Shown here piece after piece: positions 8,996 to 17,883 of a DNA stretch of 64,000 bases (the stretch's first letter is position 1; each line of letters begins with the position of its first letter). The stretch is from positions 310,001 through 374,000 of the forward strand of contig NZ_JAJISD010000007.1 in the NCBI RefSeq assembly GCF_020880995.1. Reading direction: 5' to 3'. A model generated the notes under the pieces. That model was given only the letters and a program-made list of their open reading frames with translations. It made no database searches and was not told the origin of the DNA. The position numbers were made by a program, and so were the translations under genes. The stretch is from Reyranella aquatilis. Its GTDB lineage: Bacteria; Pseudomonadota; Alphaproteobacteria; Reyranellales; Reyranellaceae.

Positions 8996-10134
8996 CGTGC
9001 CGCCCCGACGGCGGGCGCGCGTGTCGGCGTGCGCGTTCCCCCGCGCTTGAACCAGGCGGCCACATAGGCGGCCGCGCACATGATCGCGATACCCGCCACG
9101 CTCACGACAATCTGCGACACGATCGAATCTTCATAGTAGCCAACGATCACCTGGCCGCTCAGCGCCAGGAAGGTCCCGATGCAGAATATAAGCAGAGACG
9201 CCTCGCCGCACCTGCGAAGCGGCTGCCAAATGGGCCACTTCAGGGCCGGCGCGTCAATGGGCACGGCGATCCGGACCAGCCAGGCAATGGCCAGGAAGTG
9301 CAGGAATCTCAGGACGTCGATGTTGGTCTTGTCGATCGGGTAGATGATCCGCCCCACCCAGGCCGGGATCAGCCGCTCCAGCGGATTGTACTGCCAGGAC
9401 AGGGCAATCAGGGCCGCGAAGAGCAGGAAGGCGACGGCCAGGACCGTCAGGGGCGTGCGGTATCGATCGAGCCGCGACAGTCCGGGGCCGAACACGGCAC
9501 AGGCCGCCCCGACATGGAACACCACCTGCCAGGCCATGGGGTTGAAATACCAGACCTTTTCGTCCGGGTAGGCAGGCAGGCTCCAGTCGTAGTGGCAGGT
9601 CGCGGCATAGAGGGCGACCGAAAGGGCGATCACCACCCAGGGCCAGCGCACCAGTACGGGCAGGACCCACGGGAATGCGGCGAGCAGCACGATATAGAGC
9701 GGCAGCACGTCGAGGTTCACCGGCCGGAACTTGAGAAGCGCCGCCTCGAGGATGGCGCGATAGGGGTTCTGGCCCAGGCCGAGCAGTTCCATCTCCTCGA
9801 TCAGCGCCGGGGCGTCGCGGGCGATCGAGACCCAGGCGATCTGGGCGGTGAAGGCGACGAACAGGAGGATGTGCGCCACGTAGAGCTGCCAGACCCGGCG
9901 GTAGATGCGCGCCGCGGTGCGCGGCCAGCCCTCCTGGTCGAGCATCCGGCCATAGGCGATGACCGCGGTATAGCCGGAGATGAAGACGAAGATCTCGGTG
10001 GCGTCGCTGAAGCCGTAGTTACGGACGGTCAGCCAGCTCACGATGTTGGTCGGTATGTGGTCGAGGAAGATGAACCACAGGGCGAGGCCGCGGAACAGGT
10101 CGAGACGGATGTCGCGAACGGAGACGGCGGCCAT
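8992..10134 (-). CDS. opgC: OpgC-domain membrane acyltransferase
   Basis: About 380 residues with some ten transmembrane helices. The protein opens SVRDIRLDLFRGLALWFIFLDHIP, followed by NYGFSDATEIFVFISGYTAV, the signature of OpgC proteins. OpgC succinylates osmoregulated periplasmic glucans in the inner membrane. The methionine at 10134 is preferred over the longer frame because it begins exactly where the family does. The downstream GDSL esterase is translationally coupled. No opgG/opgH glucan synthase genes are in the window, so the acceptor is not proven. Confidence 0.9.
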   Translation of the reverse strand: MAAVSVRDIRLDLFRGLALWFIFLDHIPTNIVSWLTVRNYGFSDATEIFVFISGYTAVIAYGRMLDQEGWPRTAARIYRRVWQLYVAHILLFVAFTAQIAWVSIARDAPALIEEMELLGLGQNPYRAILEAALLKFRPVNLDVLPLYIVLLAAFPWVLPVLVRWPWVVIALSVALYAATCHYDWSLPAYPDEKVWYFNPMAWQVVFHVGAACAVFGPGLSRLDRYRTPLTVLAVAFLLFAALIALSWQYNPLERLIPAWVGRIIYPIDKTNIDVLRFLHFLAIAWLVRIAVPIDAPALKWPIWQPLRRCGEASLLIFCIGTFLALSGQVIVGYYEDSIVSQIVVSVAGIAIMCAAAYVAAWFKRGGTRTPTRAPAVGAAR

Positions 10135-10190
10135 GCCCCATTGGTACCGCAGGCGAATCGTCTGCGCTACGCTCCCATGCGGAGGAAGAA

Positions 10191-10907
10191 ATGACCAGAA
10201 CCCCCTTGCTGCTCGTCCCCGGCGTGCTGTGCTCGCCACGCCTCTTTGCCGCGCAGGTCGCCGCGCTCGAAGGGCAGGCCGACATCGTCGTGCCCGACTG
10301 GCGCAAGGCACCGCTGTCGATCTGGGGCAGTTGGGAAAGTGCCGCGCGCTGGGTCGTGGATCAGATGCCGGCGGAAAAGTTCGCGCTCGCGGGCCTGTCG
10401 CTGGGCGGCATGCTCGCCGTCGAGATCATGCAGTTCGCCGCTGAGCGCGTGACGAAGCTCGCCTTGCTCGATACCGGCATGCGCAGCCAGAACGAGGCCG
10501 AACGCGCCGTGCGCCGGGCCCGCATCCGGCTCGCCAACGAAGGCCGGTTCGAGCTTGTTCTCGGCATGCAGATGACGCGCTTCATCCCGGCCTATCGGCT
10601 TCCCGACAAGGTGCTGGTCGACGAGGTGATGACGATGTGCGGCGAGATCGGCGTCGAGATCTACAAGCGGCAGGAGGAGCTGGCCGCGATCCGCGTCGAC
10701 CGTCGTCCCGACCTGCCCCGCATCAAGTGCCCGACCGTCGTGGTGTGCGGCCGCGACGATGCAGCGACGCCGCTCTTCCTGTCGGAGGAGATCGCCAAGG
10801 CCATCCCCGCGGCAAGCCTCGCTGTGATCGAACAGTGCGGCCATCTCGTCACGATGGAGAAGCCCGAGGACACCAACCTGATCCTGAAGACCTGGCTGGA
10901 GCGGTGA
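10191..10907 (+). CDS. Alpha/beta hydrolase
   Basis: A 238-residue hydrolase. LLLVPGVLCSPRLF supplies the oxyanion region, GLSLGGM the nucleophile elbow, CGRDDAATP the acid, and EQCGHLVTMEKP the catalytic histidine, so the triad is intact. It resembles carboxylesterase or lactone-hydrolase members, with no indication of substrate. The gene is divergent from opgC (56 bases between starts) and converges on a CaiB gene across a repeat-rich junction. Confidence 0.9.
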   Translation: MTRTPLLLVPGVLCSPRLFAAQVAALEGQADIVVPDWRKAPLSIWGSWESAARWVVDQMPAEKFALAGLSLGGMLAVEIMQFAAERVTKLALLDTGMRSQNEAERAVRRARIRLANEGRFELVLGMQMTRFIPAYRLPDKVLVDEVMTMCGEIGVEIYKRQEELAAIRVDRRPDLPRIKCPTVVVCGRDDAATPLFLSEEIAKAIPAASLAVIEQCGHLVTMEKPEDTNLILKTWLER

Positions 10908-10967
10908 GTCCAGAGCCTCTCCATCGAACAAAGACAAGTCTCTACACAGTGACGCCACCCTGAGAAG

Positions 10968-11064
10968 CGGTCCGCAGGACCGCGTCTCGAAGGGTGAGCG
11001 CGAGCACCGCGCATGTTGCCCCTCCTTCGAGACGCACGCCTTCGGCGTGCTCCTCACGATGAGG
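10968..11064. repeat. Compound REP-like palindrome cluster
   Basis: Several palindromes are packed in the convergent gap after the hydrolase and CaiB genes. CGGTCC-GCA-GGACCG lies at 10968-10982. A perfect 12-base inverted repeat GCGTCTCGAAGG (10982-10993) / CCTTCGAGACGC (11024-11035) follows. GCACGCC-TTC-GGCGTGC is at 11034-11050 and CCTCA-CGA-TGAGG at 11052-11064. The TCTCGAAGG...CCTTCGAGA core is typical of interspersed repeats in alphaproteobacterial genomes. A bidirectional terminator role is plausible. Confidence 0.75.
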
Positions 11065-11084
11065 TGGCGCGGGTGGACGAGGCT

Positions 11085-12293
11085 CTAGCCGATGACCTTC
11101 TTTTCCCGCAGCGCCGCGATCTCCGCGGCACCAAGACCGGCCAGGTCCTTCAGCACCTGATCGGTGTGCTCGCCCAGGGCCGGCGGGGGGCGCGTGTCGT
11201 CGACCGGCGTATCAGAGAAGTGGTAGTTCGAGCCGATCAGCGGCACCTCGCCGACGCGGCTGTGCCTGTAGGTCTTCAGCATGCCGCGGCGCTTCACCTC
11301 CGGCTCGTCGAGCGCCTCCTTCATGGTGCGGATCGGACCCGCGGGTAGATGGCGCAGCTTCTGCGCCCAGTTCTCCTTGGTGTCGGTCGTCAGAACCTCT
11401 TCCATCAGGCGCGTCAGCTCGGGCTTGTTGGCGACGCGATTGGCCACCGTGTCGAAGCGTGGATCGGTGACCCATTCGGGATGGCCGAGCGCCTTGGCCG
11501 TGTCGGCGAACAGCTTCTGGTTGGCGACGGCCATGTAGATCTTGCCGTTCGACGTGTTGAACGAGCTGTTGGGTGCCGAAGCGAAATGGCCGTTGCCGGC
11601 GCGGCGCGGCTGATCACCGCCGATCAGGTAATAGGAGCCCATGTTGCCCAGCGACACGAGCGCGGTGTCGTAGAGCGCAAGGTCGATCTGCTGTCCCTTG
11701 CCGGTATCGCGCCGTGCATAGAGTGCGGCATTGATCGCGGCCGTGGAGTGGATCGCCGTCATCGTGTCGACGATGGCGATGGCGTGGCGCAAGCCCTCGC
11801 CATCGGCCTCGCCGTTGACGCTCATCATGCCCGACTCGGCTTGCAGTACCGGATCGTAGCCGGGACGGTCCGACAGCGGCCCGGTCTGGCCGTAGGCCGA
11901 GATCGAGAGATAGATCAGCTTCGGATACTTCGCGGCGAGGCTCGCATAATCGAAGCCGTACTTCTTCAGCACGCCGGGGCGGAAGTTCTCGACCAGCACG
12001 TCGGCGCTCTCGAGCAGCTTGCGCACGATCGCCTGGCCTTCGGACTTGGTGAAATCGAGAGCGACGCTCTTCTTGCCCCTGTTGTAGGTCATGAAGAAGT
12101 GGCTCTCGCCGCCGGGACCGCCGGCGCGCGGACCGGCGCCCTTGCGCGTGTCGTCGCCCCCGTCGGGATTCTCGATCTTGATCACCTCGGCGCCCATGTC
12201 GGACAGCATCTGGGTGCACATGGGGCCCGCAATCACGCGGGAGAAATCGATGATGCGAATGCCGTCGAGCGGCGGCCGGCCTGACTGTGACAT
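11085..12293 (-). CDS. CaiB/BaiF family CoA-transferase
   Basis: The 402-residue protein begins PLDGIRIIDFSRVIAGPMCTQ and continues with GAEVIKIENPDGGDDTR, NRGKKSVALDF and ADVLVENFRPGVL, all family III CoA-transferase landmarks. The aspartate of IAIVDTMTA (about D176) is in the position of the acyl-accepting residue. These enzymes move CoA between carboxylic acids such as formate/oxalate, carnitine or benzylsuccinate. It is divergent from a Bug-family receptor (66 bases between starts), a pairing common where the receptor brings in the acid to be activated. Confidence 0.93.
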   Translation of the reverse strand: MSQSGRPPLDGIRIIDFSRVIAGPMCTQMLSDMGAEVIKIENPDGGDDTRKGAGPRAGGPGGESHFFMTYNRGKKSVALDFTKSEGQAIVRKLLESADVLVENFRPGVLKKYGFDYASLAAKYPKLIYLSISAYGQTGPLSDRPGYDPVLQAESGMMSVNGEADGEGLRHAIAIVDTMTAIHSTAAINAALYARRDTGKGQQIDLALYDTALVSLGNMGSYYLIGGDQPRRAGNGHFASAPNSSFNTSNGKIYMAVANQKLFADTAKALGHPEWVTDPRFDTVANRVANKPELTRLMEEVLTTDTKENWAQKLRHLPAGPIRTMKEALDEPEVKRRGMLKTYRHSRVGEVPLIGSNYHFSDTPVDDTRPPPALGEHTDQVLKDLAGLGAAEIAALREKKVIG

Positions 12294-12359
12294 GGGCGCA
12301 AGGTAGGGCTGCAGCCGGCGTGCTGTCCATGCGCAGGAGATACGCTAGACTTCCCACCC

Positions 12360-13340
12360 ATGGACACATTTCGCATGCCGCTGTCTCGCCGCAGCCTGTT
12401 CGCTCTTCCGCTTCTCGCAGCCCTGCCGGCCGCTGCGCAGACCGAAACGTTTCCGACCAAGGCGATCCGCATCATCGTGCCGTTCGCGCCGGGCGGCTCC
12501 GGCGACATCACCGCGCGCCTGGTCGGCAAGTATATCGAGGAGAAGACCGGCCAGCCCTTCATCGTCGAGAACAAGCCGGGCGCCAACGGCATCGTCGGCG
12601 CGATGTCGGTCAAGGTCGCGCCGCCGGACGGCTACACGCTGATGCTGGCCACGACCTCGACCAACGCCGCCAACGTTCACATGTACAAGAACCCGGGCTA
12701 CGACCCGGAGAAGGACTTCGCCGTCGTCGGCATCATCGGCTCCTCGGGCACGTTCCTCGTGGTGGCGGCCGACAGCCCGTACAAGACTCTCGCGGAGCTG
12801 CTGGCCGATGCCAAGGCGCGGCCGGGCAAGCTGAACTTCGGCTATTTCAACGCCAGTTCGCAGGTCCCGGCCGAGGTGCTGGGCAAGCGGGCCGGGGTCG
12901 AATGGCAGGGTGTCGGCTACAAGGCTATCGGCAATGCCTGGAACGATCTCTACGGCGGCGCCATCAACTTCATGTTCGTCGACCTCACCGCCGGCCGCGG
13001 TCAGGTGGTCGACAAGAAGGCGCGCGCGCTCGCGATCTCGCTGCCCAGCCGCAGCCCCCTCTATCCCGACATTCCGGTTCTAGCCGAGAGCTTCCCCGGT
13101 TTCGTGACCTCGGGGTTCCTGGCGATCGCCGTGCCGAAGGCGACGCCACTACCGATCCAGCAGCGACTGAACACGCTGATCAACGAGGCGATCACCGCGC
13201 CAGAGAACAACAAGCGCCTGACCGAGGAGTTCGCCCTTACCGCCAAGCCCCTTACGCTCGAGCAGTGCGCCCAGCAGGATCGCGACGAGCGGGCCAAGTG
13301 GGCCGACTACGTCAAGATCGCGAAGATCGAGCCGCAATAG
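12360..13340 (+). CDS. Bug-family tripartite tricarboxylate transporter receptor
   Basis: A complete 326-residue periplasmic receptor. The signal region MPLSRRSLFALPLLAALPAAAQ has a twin-arginine-like start. IRIIVPFAPGGSGDITARLV, IVENKPGANGIVGA and PPDGYTLMLA are the ligand-binding loops of the family. No TctA/TctB membrane genes are nearby. It is divergent from the CaiB gene. A start at 12375 is equally possible. Only three bases separate its stop from that of the convergent patatin gene. Confidence 0.92.
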   Translation: MDTFRMPLSRRSLFALPLLAALPAAAQTETFPTKAIRIIVPFAPGGSGDITARLVGKYIEEKTGQPFIVENKPGANGIVGAMSVKVAPPDGYTLMLATTSTNAANVHMYKNPGYDPEKDFAVVGIIGSSGTFLVVAADSPYKTLAELLADAKARPGKLNFGYFNASSQVPAEVLGKRAGVEWQGVGYKAIGNAWNDLYGGAINFMFVDLTAGRGQVVDKKARALAISLPSRSPLYPDIPVLAESFPGFVTSGFLAIAVPKATPLPIQQRLNTLINEAITAPENNKRLTEEFALTAKPLTLEQCAQQDRDERAKWADYVKIAKIEPQ

Positions 13341-13343
13341 GAC

Positions 13344-14552
13344 TTATCGCGAGCCCGGCGACGGGTCTCTCCAGCGCGCCAGCGGAACATGATCGGCACC
13401 GTCGCCCCGGTCCTCGGCTTGACCGGCGGTCTGGTCCTCACCCAGCGACGAGGCCGCGACGGCAGCCGCGCGTTCCCGCAGGAAGACCTCGGCGGCCTTC
13501 TCGCCCTCGGCCATCAGTCGGCCGATATTCTCCGAGCCGCGATCGATCTTTCCCTCGTAGTCGAGCAGGTCCTGCAGCTCGACCGGCATCTCGATGCAGG
13601 GGATGTGGTAGGGCTTGGCGACGTCGGTATGGAACGACTTGGGAATACGCACCGGCGCCTTGATGTCGAAGCGGCTCAGGAATTCCGGGCGGAAGGCATC
13701 GGCCAGGATCAGGTCGTTCATGAACTCGAGATGCCCGAGCTGCTGGAACAGCGAGATGTTGCCCTCGAGCTGGTTGCGCCGGTCGACGATCTCGCCGGGC
13801 TTCACCGGCACCCGCCGGCTGGCGGTGGGGTTGATCTTGATCAGCCAGATCTCGTCGGGAATATTCGCCTCCCCGACCGAGCGCGGGCGCAACAGTTCCT
13901 CGACCGGCGGGTTGTCGGAGAACAGCCCGTCCCAATAGGCGTCGTCGCCGATCGGCACCGCGGGAAAGATGTTCGGCACCGCGCAGGAAGCCAGCACATG
14001 CTCGACCCGGATGGGCTCGCGCGCGGACACGAACTTGGCGAGCGCGCCGCTGCTCACGTTCGCCGCGCCCAGCATCAGGACCGGCCGCTGCGGCCGCGGT
14101 CCCCACGCGGCGATCTCGGCGAAGTCGATGTGCTTCTCCAGCAACCCGCGGAAATCGGAGAAGCCCATGCGCTGGCCGGTCGTCATGAACTCCATCATCG
14201 ACTGCATGATCGGCGACGAGGGGCTGAGCTGCAGGGTCGGCATCATCCCGGCATTCACCAGCCGCACGGTTTCGACGATGAAGCGATTGATGGCATGCTC
14301 GACCGGGCCTTGGGCGGTGTTCTCCTCCCAGAAGTCCATCATCCGCTTCCAGACCGGCCGCTCGCCCTTCATGAACGAGTACCAGAGCAGCGTTGCGCAC
14401 ACGGCCCCGCCCGAGGTGCCGCTGATGGCCACGAACTCGAACTCCTCCCGCAGCCGGGCCTGGGCCTGGCAGAGCGCTTTCAGCGCACCGGCGGTAAAGG
14501 CCGTCTGGCTGCCGCCGCCCTGGCAGGCGATGGCGATCTTGGTCTTGGGCAT
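13344..14552 (-). CDS. Patatin-like phospholipase
   Basis: About 402 residues. The glycine-rich oxyanion loop CQGGGSQTAF, the nucleophile elbow SGTSGGAV (S47) and the catalytic aspartate in YWDGLFSDNPP give a complete Ser-Asp dyad, so a cytoplasmic or membrane-associated acyl hydrolase is expected. The ATG at 14552 is chosen; a GTG lies directly upstream at 14555. The gene follows the copper-resistance operon on the same strand but is separated from it by a long perfect hairpin, so it is probably independent. Confidence 0.9.
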   Translation of the reverse strand: MPKTKIAIACQGGGSQTAFTAGALKALCQAQARLREEFEFVAISGTSGGAVCATLLWYSFMKGERPVWKRMMDFWEENTAQGPVEHAINRFIVETVRLVNAGMMPTLQLSPSSPIMQSMMEFMTTGQRMGFSDFRGLLEKHIDFAEIAAWGPRPQRPVLMLGAANVSSGALAKFVSAREPIRVEHVLASCAVPNIFPAVPIGDDAYWDGLFSDNPPVEELLRPRSVGEANIPDEIWLIKINPTASRRVPVKPGEIVDRRNQLEGNISLFQQLGHLEFMNDLILADAFRPEFLSRFDIKAPVRIPKSFHTDVAKPYHIPCIEMPVELQDLLDYEGKIDRGSENIGRLMAEGEKAAEVFLRERAAAVAASSLGEDQTAGQAEDRGDGADHVPLARWRDPSPGSR

Positions 14553-14568
14553 CACGCGTTCCTCGATA

Positions 14569-14598
14569 GGCGGTGTCGCACTCTAGCGCGACACCGCC
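14569..14598 (-). terminator. Strong hairpin after copB
   Basis: A perfect 11-base stem (GGCGGTGTCGC at 14569-14579 with GCGACACCGCC at 14588-14598) lies between the end of copB and the patatin start. There is no U-tract on the leftward strand, so a classic intrinsic terminator is not proven. It could be a processing or partial termination site. Confidence 0.5.
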
Positions 14599-14631
14599 GG
14601 TTTTCATCGTGCGACGGGTCGCCACCACGAT

Positions 14632-15357
14632 CTAGAACCAGACCTTGAGCCCCACCAGCGCGCGCACCAGCGAGGTCGGCTCGCCCGACGCCGCGACGAA
14701 GCTCGCAGTATTGCCCGTGTACTGCTCGAAGGAGACGCCGAGATAAGGGGCAAACTCCTTGCGGATCTCGTAGCGCAGCCGGAGTCCGAGTTCGAAGCGG
14801 GAGAGTCCGCTGCCGAGCTGGATCGCGGGATCGTCCTTCGAGGCGACCATCGCTTCCAGATAGGGCGTGGCGATCAGCTTCTGCGACAGCAGCGCGTCGT
14901 AGGAAGCCTCGAGTCGTGCGCTCACCACCCCCGTCTGGCTGACGCCCGCCACGAAGTCGACGTGGATTCCGTACGGTGCGAGCCCCTCGAACCCCGCGAG
15001 GAAGCCCGAGCGTGTGACTCCCTCGTCGAACACCGTGAACTGCACGCCGGCCTTGGCGTCCCAGAAATCGGAGACCAGCCGGCTGTAGAAGAAGCGGCTG
15101 TCGATGCCTTTGGTGCCGCCCTCGTTGTCGATATGGCCGTTGTCCCCGACGATGCCGGTGTTCGCCAGCCGGAGCTTGTTGCGGTCCTCGCCGATCCAGG
15201 CCGTCGCCGCCCACTCGGTCGCGGGCGCGATCGAGGAGACGCGTTTCTCGGCGCGGGCGTCGACGCGCCAGAACGTCTCCTGGTCGTCCATGGCGAGGGC
15301 CGGCGATGCCAGGGCCACCAGAAGGGCGGCCGCCGGCAGCAGGTCAGTGGTGCGCAT
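14632..15357 (-). CDS. copB: Copper resistance outer-membrane protein CopB
   Basis: A 241-residue exported protein with a signal peptide (MRTTDLLPAAALLVALASPALA). Multiple amphipathic beta strands (TFWRVDARAEKRV, SRFFYSRLVSDFWDAKAGV, LRYEIRKEFAPYLGVSFEQY, LVRALVGLKVWF) and a C-terminal aromatic residue mark an outer-membrane CopB/PcoB barrel. The long Met/His-rich N-terminal region of some CopB proteins is missing. Its start overlaps the end of copA by 14 bases, so the pair is translated in a coupled way. It is thought to help keep copper outside the inner membrane. Confidence 0.9.
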   Translation of the reverse strand: MRTTDLLPAAALLVALASPALAMDDQETFWRVDARAEKRVSSIAPATEWAATAWIGEDRNKLRLANTGIVGDNGHIDNEGGTKGIDSRFFYSRLVSDFWDAKAGVQFTVFDEGVTRSGFLAGFEGLAPYGIHVDFVAGVSQTGVVSARLEASYDALLSQKLIATPYLEAMVASKDDPAIQLGSGLSRFELGLRLRYEIRKEFAPYLGVSFEQYTGNTASFVAASGEPTSLVRALVGLKVWF

Positions 15358-16999
15358 GACCGCCTCCTTTTGCCGGGGTTGACGAAGCCGCCGGCAGCGG
15401 CGTGCCTCTTGCCGACACCACGAACTCGCGGAACATGCCGGTCATCATGTGGTACAGGAGATGACAGTGGAACGGCCATCGGCCCTCCTCCGTCATGTGC
15501 ACGGTGACGCTCACCGTACGGCCGGGCGGCACGATCACCACATGCTTGCGCGGCCGCTCGTCGCCCGCGCCATTCTCCACGTCCATCCAGAGTCCATGAA
15601 GATGGATGGGATGGTTCATCATGGTCTCGTTCCGGAAGACCAGCCGGACCGTCTCGCCTTCGGTGAAGTTCATCACCGGCGCCTCGGAATACTTCCGGTC
15701 GTCGAACGACCAGAAGAACTTCTCCATGTTGCCGGTGAGCCTGATGTCGATGGTGCGATCCGGCGGGTTGAGCCGATAGGCGCGATTGGCACGCTTCAGG
15801 TCGGTGTAGGACAACACCTTCGATCCCGGCGGCGCATCGACCGGCGGCACGTGGACGAGGCCCGACAGCTCGTCGGACGCCATGGCCCCGTGGTTCATCT
15901 TGGAATGGTCCATCTTCGAGTGATCCATTCCGGCCATGCTGCCGCCGTGCCCCATGTCGGCTTCGGTGAGCAGCGAAGGCGGCCGCAGCACCGGCGCCGG
16001 TCCCGTCATGCCGGCTCGAGGCGCGAGCGTGCCCCGCGCAAAGCCGCGACGGTCGATGGACTGCGCCTCGATCGTGTAGGCGCGGTCGTCCTTTGGCTCG
16101 ACGATCACGTCGTAGGTCTCGCCGACGCCGATGCGAAACTCGTCGACCTCGACCGGCTTCACGTCCTGGCCGTCGGCCTGCACGACCCTCATCCGCAGGC
16201 CCGGGATGCGCGCATCGAACAGGGTCATCGCCGAGCCGTTGATGAAGCGCAGCCGGACTTTCTCGCCTGGCCTGAATAGGCCGGTCCAGTTATCTGTGGG
16301 ACCGCGACCGTTCACCAGGAACGTGTAGCCCGTGACGTCGGCGAGATCGGTCGGGTCCATCCGCATCTCGCCCCACATCAGGCGGCTCGCGATGACGGCC
16401 TGCTTCTCCTCCGTCGTCTTCGCGGCCGAAAGATCGCGCATCAGGCCCGGCAGCGTGCGCCTGCGATCGTTGAAGTAGCCCGGCTCCTGCTTCAGCTTGC
16501 GCAGGATCGCGCCGGCGGACATCGGGTGATGGTCCGAGAGCATGACGACATAGTCGCGCGCCACCTTCTCGCGCTCGCCCTTCGCGGGCTCGATGACGAT
16601 GGGCGCGTACATGCCCTCCTGCTCCTGCCCACCGGAGTGGCTGTGATACCAGTAGGTGCCCGCCTGCCGGACCTTGAAGCGATAGGTGAAGGTCTCGCCC
16701 GGCTTGATTCCGCCGAAGCTCACCATCGGCACGCCGTCCATGTAGAAGGGCAGCAGAATGCCGTGCCAGTGGATGGAGGTGTCCTCCTTGAGCCGGTTGG
16801 TGACGTTGACCGTCACCTCCTCACCCTCCTTCCAGCGAAGCACGGGACCTGCGATTTCGCCGTTGATCGAGAACACGCGGCGCGTCTGGCCGTCGATCGC
16901 CACGTTGGTGCGATCGATGACCAGATCGTAGGTGCCGGCGAAAGCGGGAAGAGTCGCGGTGAAGACAGCGGCAGTCGCCGCCCATGCGAGCAATTTCAT
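15344..16999 (-). CDS. copA: Periplasmic multicopper oxidase CopA
   Basis: From ATG 16999 the protein is 551 residues with a signal peptide. The copper ligands are complete: HWHG at 77-80, WYHSHSGG at 118-123, HPIHLHG at 463-469 and HCHLLYHMMTGM at 511-522. A Met/His-rich insert (MGHGGSMAGMDHSKMDHSKM region) lies before the third cupredoxin domain, as in PcoA/CopA. It oxidises Cu(I) in the periplasm. A signal with no twin-arginine pair is unusual, because most CopA oxidases use Tat; the visible leader MKLLAWAATAAVFTATLPAFA looks Sec-type. The cupredoxin gene ends 11 bases upstream. Confidence 0.94.
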   Translation of the reverse strand: MKLLAWAATAAVFTATLPAFAGTYDLVIDRTNVAIDGQTRRVFSINGEIAGPVLRWKEGEEVTVNVTNRLKEDTSIHWHGILLPFYMDGVPMVSFGGIKPGETFTYRFKVRQAGTYWYHSHSGGQEQEGMYAPIVIEPAKGEREKVARDYVVMLSDHHPMSAGAILRKLKQEPGYFNDRRRTLPGLMRDLSAAKTTEEKQAVIASRLMWGEMRMDPTDLADVTGYTFLVNGRGPTDNWTGLFRPGEKVRLRFINGSAMTLFDARIPGLRMRVVQADGQDVKPVEVDEFRIGVGETYDVIVEPKDDRAYTIEAQSIDRRGFARGTLAPRAGMTGPAPVLRPPSLLTEADMGHGGSMAGMDHSKMDHSKMNHGAMASDELSGLVHVPPVDAPPGSKVLSYTDLKRANRAYRLNPPDRTIDIRLTGNMEKFFWSFDDRKYSEAPVMNFTEGETVRLVFRNETMMNHPIHLHGLWMDVENGAGDERPRKHVVIVPPGRTVSVTVHMTEEGRWPFHCHLLYHMMTGMFREFVVSARGTPLPAASSTPAKGGGHAHH

Positions 17000-17010
17000 G
17001 GCGGCCTCCC

Positions 17011-17499
17011 TCACTTCACGAACCGGATGACGCCCTTCATCCCGTCCTCGTAGTGGCCCGGGATGTCGCAGGCGAACTCGAGGTTGGACGTACGGGCGAA
17101 GGTCCAGACGAAGGTCGCGGTCTGGCCCGGGGCCACGGTGACGCCGCTGGAATGGGCCATGGCGGCCATCGAGGCGTGATCGTGCTGCCCCGTCTTCTGT
17201 CGCTCCATCATGTCGCGCATCATCTTTCGATGCTCGGCATGCTCGGCCACGGTGCCGATCAGCAGTTCGTGCGAATCGTGACCGTCGTTGCGCACCACGA
17301 AGCGGACGGTCTCGCCGTCGCGGACATCCAGGGACTTCAGGCTGAACGCATGGTCCGTGGCGACGACATCGATCACGCGCGTGACCTTGCCTGCCTGGCC
17401 GATCCTGCCGCCGCTCATGGCGTGGCCGGGACCGTGGGCCGACGCCGGCATGGCCGCAGCCAAAACCAGAGCGCCGACGAAGAAACGTCGCAACAACAT
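17011..17499 (-). CDS. Periplasmic cupredoxin
   Basis: The 162-residue exported protein has a single cupredoxin domain with the type 1 copper ligands H77 (SHELL), C144, H149 and M154 in CDIPGHYEDGM. A His/Met-rich insert at about 85-115 (HAEHRKMMRDMMERQ..HDHASMAAMAH) probably binds extra copper. It likely carries or buffers copper for the CopA oxidase encoded 11 bases downstream. Confidence 0.92.
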   Translation of the reverse strand: MLLRRFFVGALVLAAAMPASAHGPGHAMSGGRIGQAGKVTRVIDVVATDHAFSLKSLDVRDGETVRFVVRNDGHDSHELLIGTVAEHAEHRKMMRDMMERQKTGQHDHASMAAMAHSSGVTVAPGQTATFVWTFARTSNLEFACDIPGHYEDGMKGVIRFVK

Positions 17500-17543
17500 G
17501 ATGAACCTCCCGAGATCGAGAACCGCACAAACGAATGACGGTC

Positions 17544-17882
17544 TCAGGCTCGCGGAGGGGGCGGATCCTTGGTGAGGGCGACGCCGGTCATGAGGCGGGC
17601 ACGCTCAGGCAGGTCGAGATGGACAGGCAATTGTACGCGACCGGCGGACGGCAGCGGCGGCAATGCATCGCCAACGGCCATCGACGGGCAGCATTGGCCG
17701 GCGGAGTGCTTGGCGGTCCCCTTGTCCGGACACTCCTTCGGCGGCGGCGCATGGTCGTGGCAATCCATGCCGGCCATCTGCTCCATCGGCGGCATCGCAT
17801 GACTTGCCGTCGCCATCCCGAGCGGGGGCATGACGAAGGCTATCAGCGCGAGCAGCCACAGGAAGGAGCGGACGCGAACCAT
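17544..17882 (-). CDS. Small Cys/His/Met-rich exported protein of the copper operon
   Basis: About 112 residues from ATG 17882, one base after the csoR stop codon, so it belongs to the same transcript. A hydrophobic leader (VRSFLWLLALIAFVMPPLGMA) precedes a metal-binding stretch (MPPMEQMAGMDCHDHAPPP, then KECPDKG and GQCCPSMAVG). No named family was recognised. The composition and position suggest a periplasmic copper-binding or sensing peptide. Confidence 0.78.
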   Translation of the reverse strand: MVRVRSFLWLLALIAFVMPPLGMATASHAMPPMEQMAGMDCHDHAPPPKECPDKGTAKHSAGQCCPSMAVGDALPPLPSAGRVQLPVHLDLPERARLMTGVALTKDPPPPRA

Positions 17883-17883
17883 G

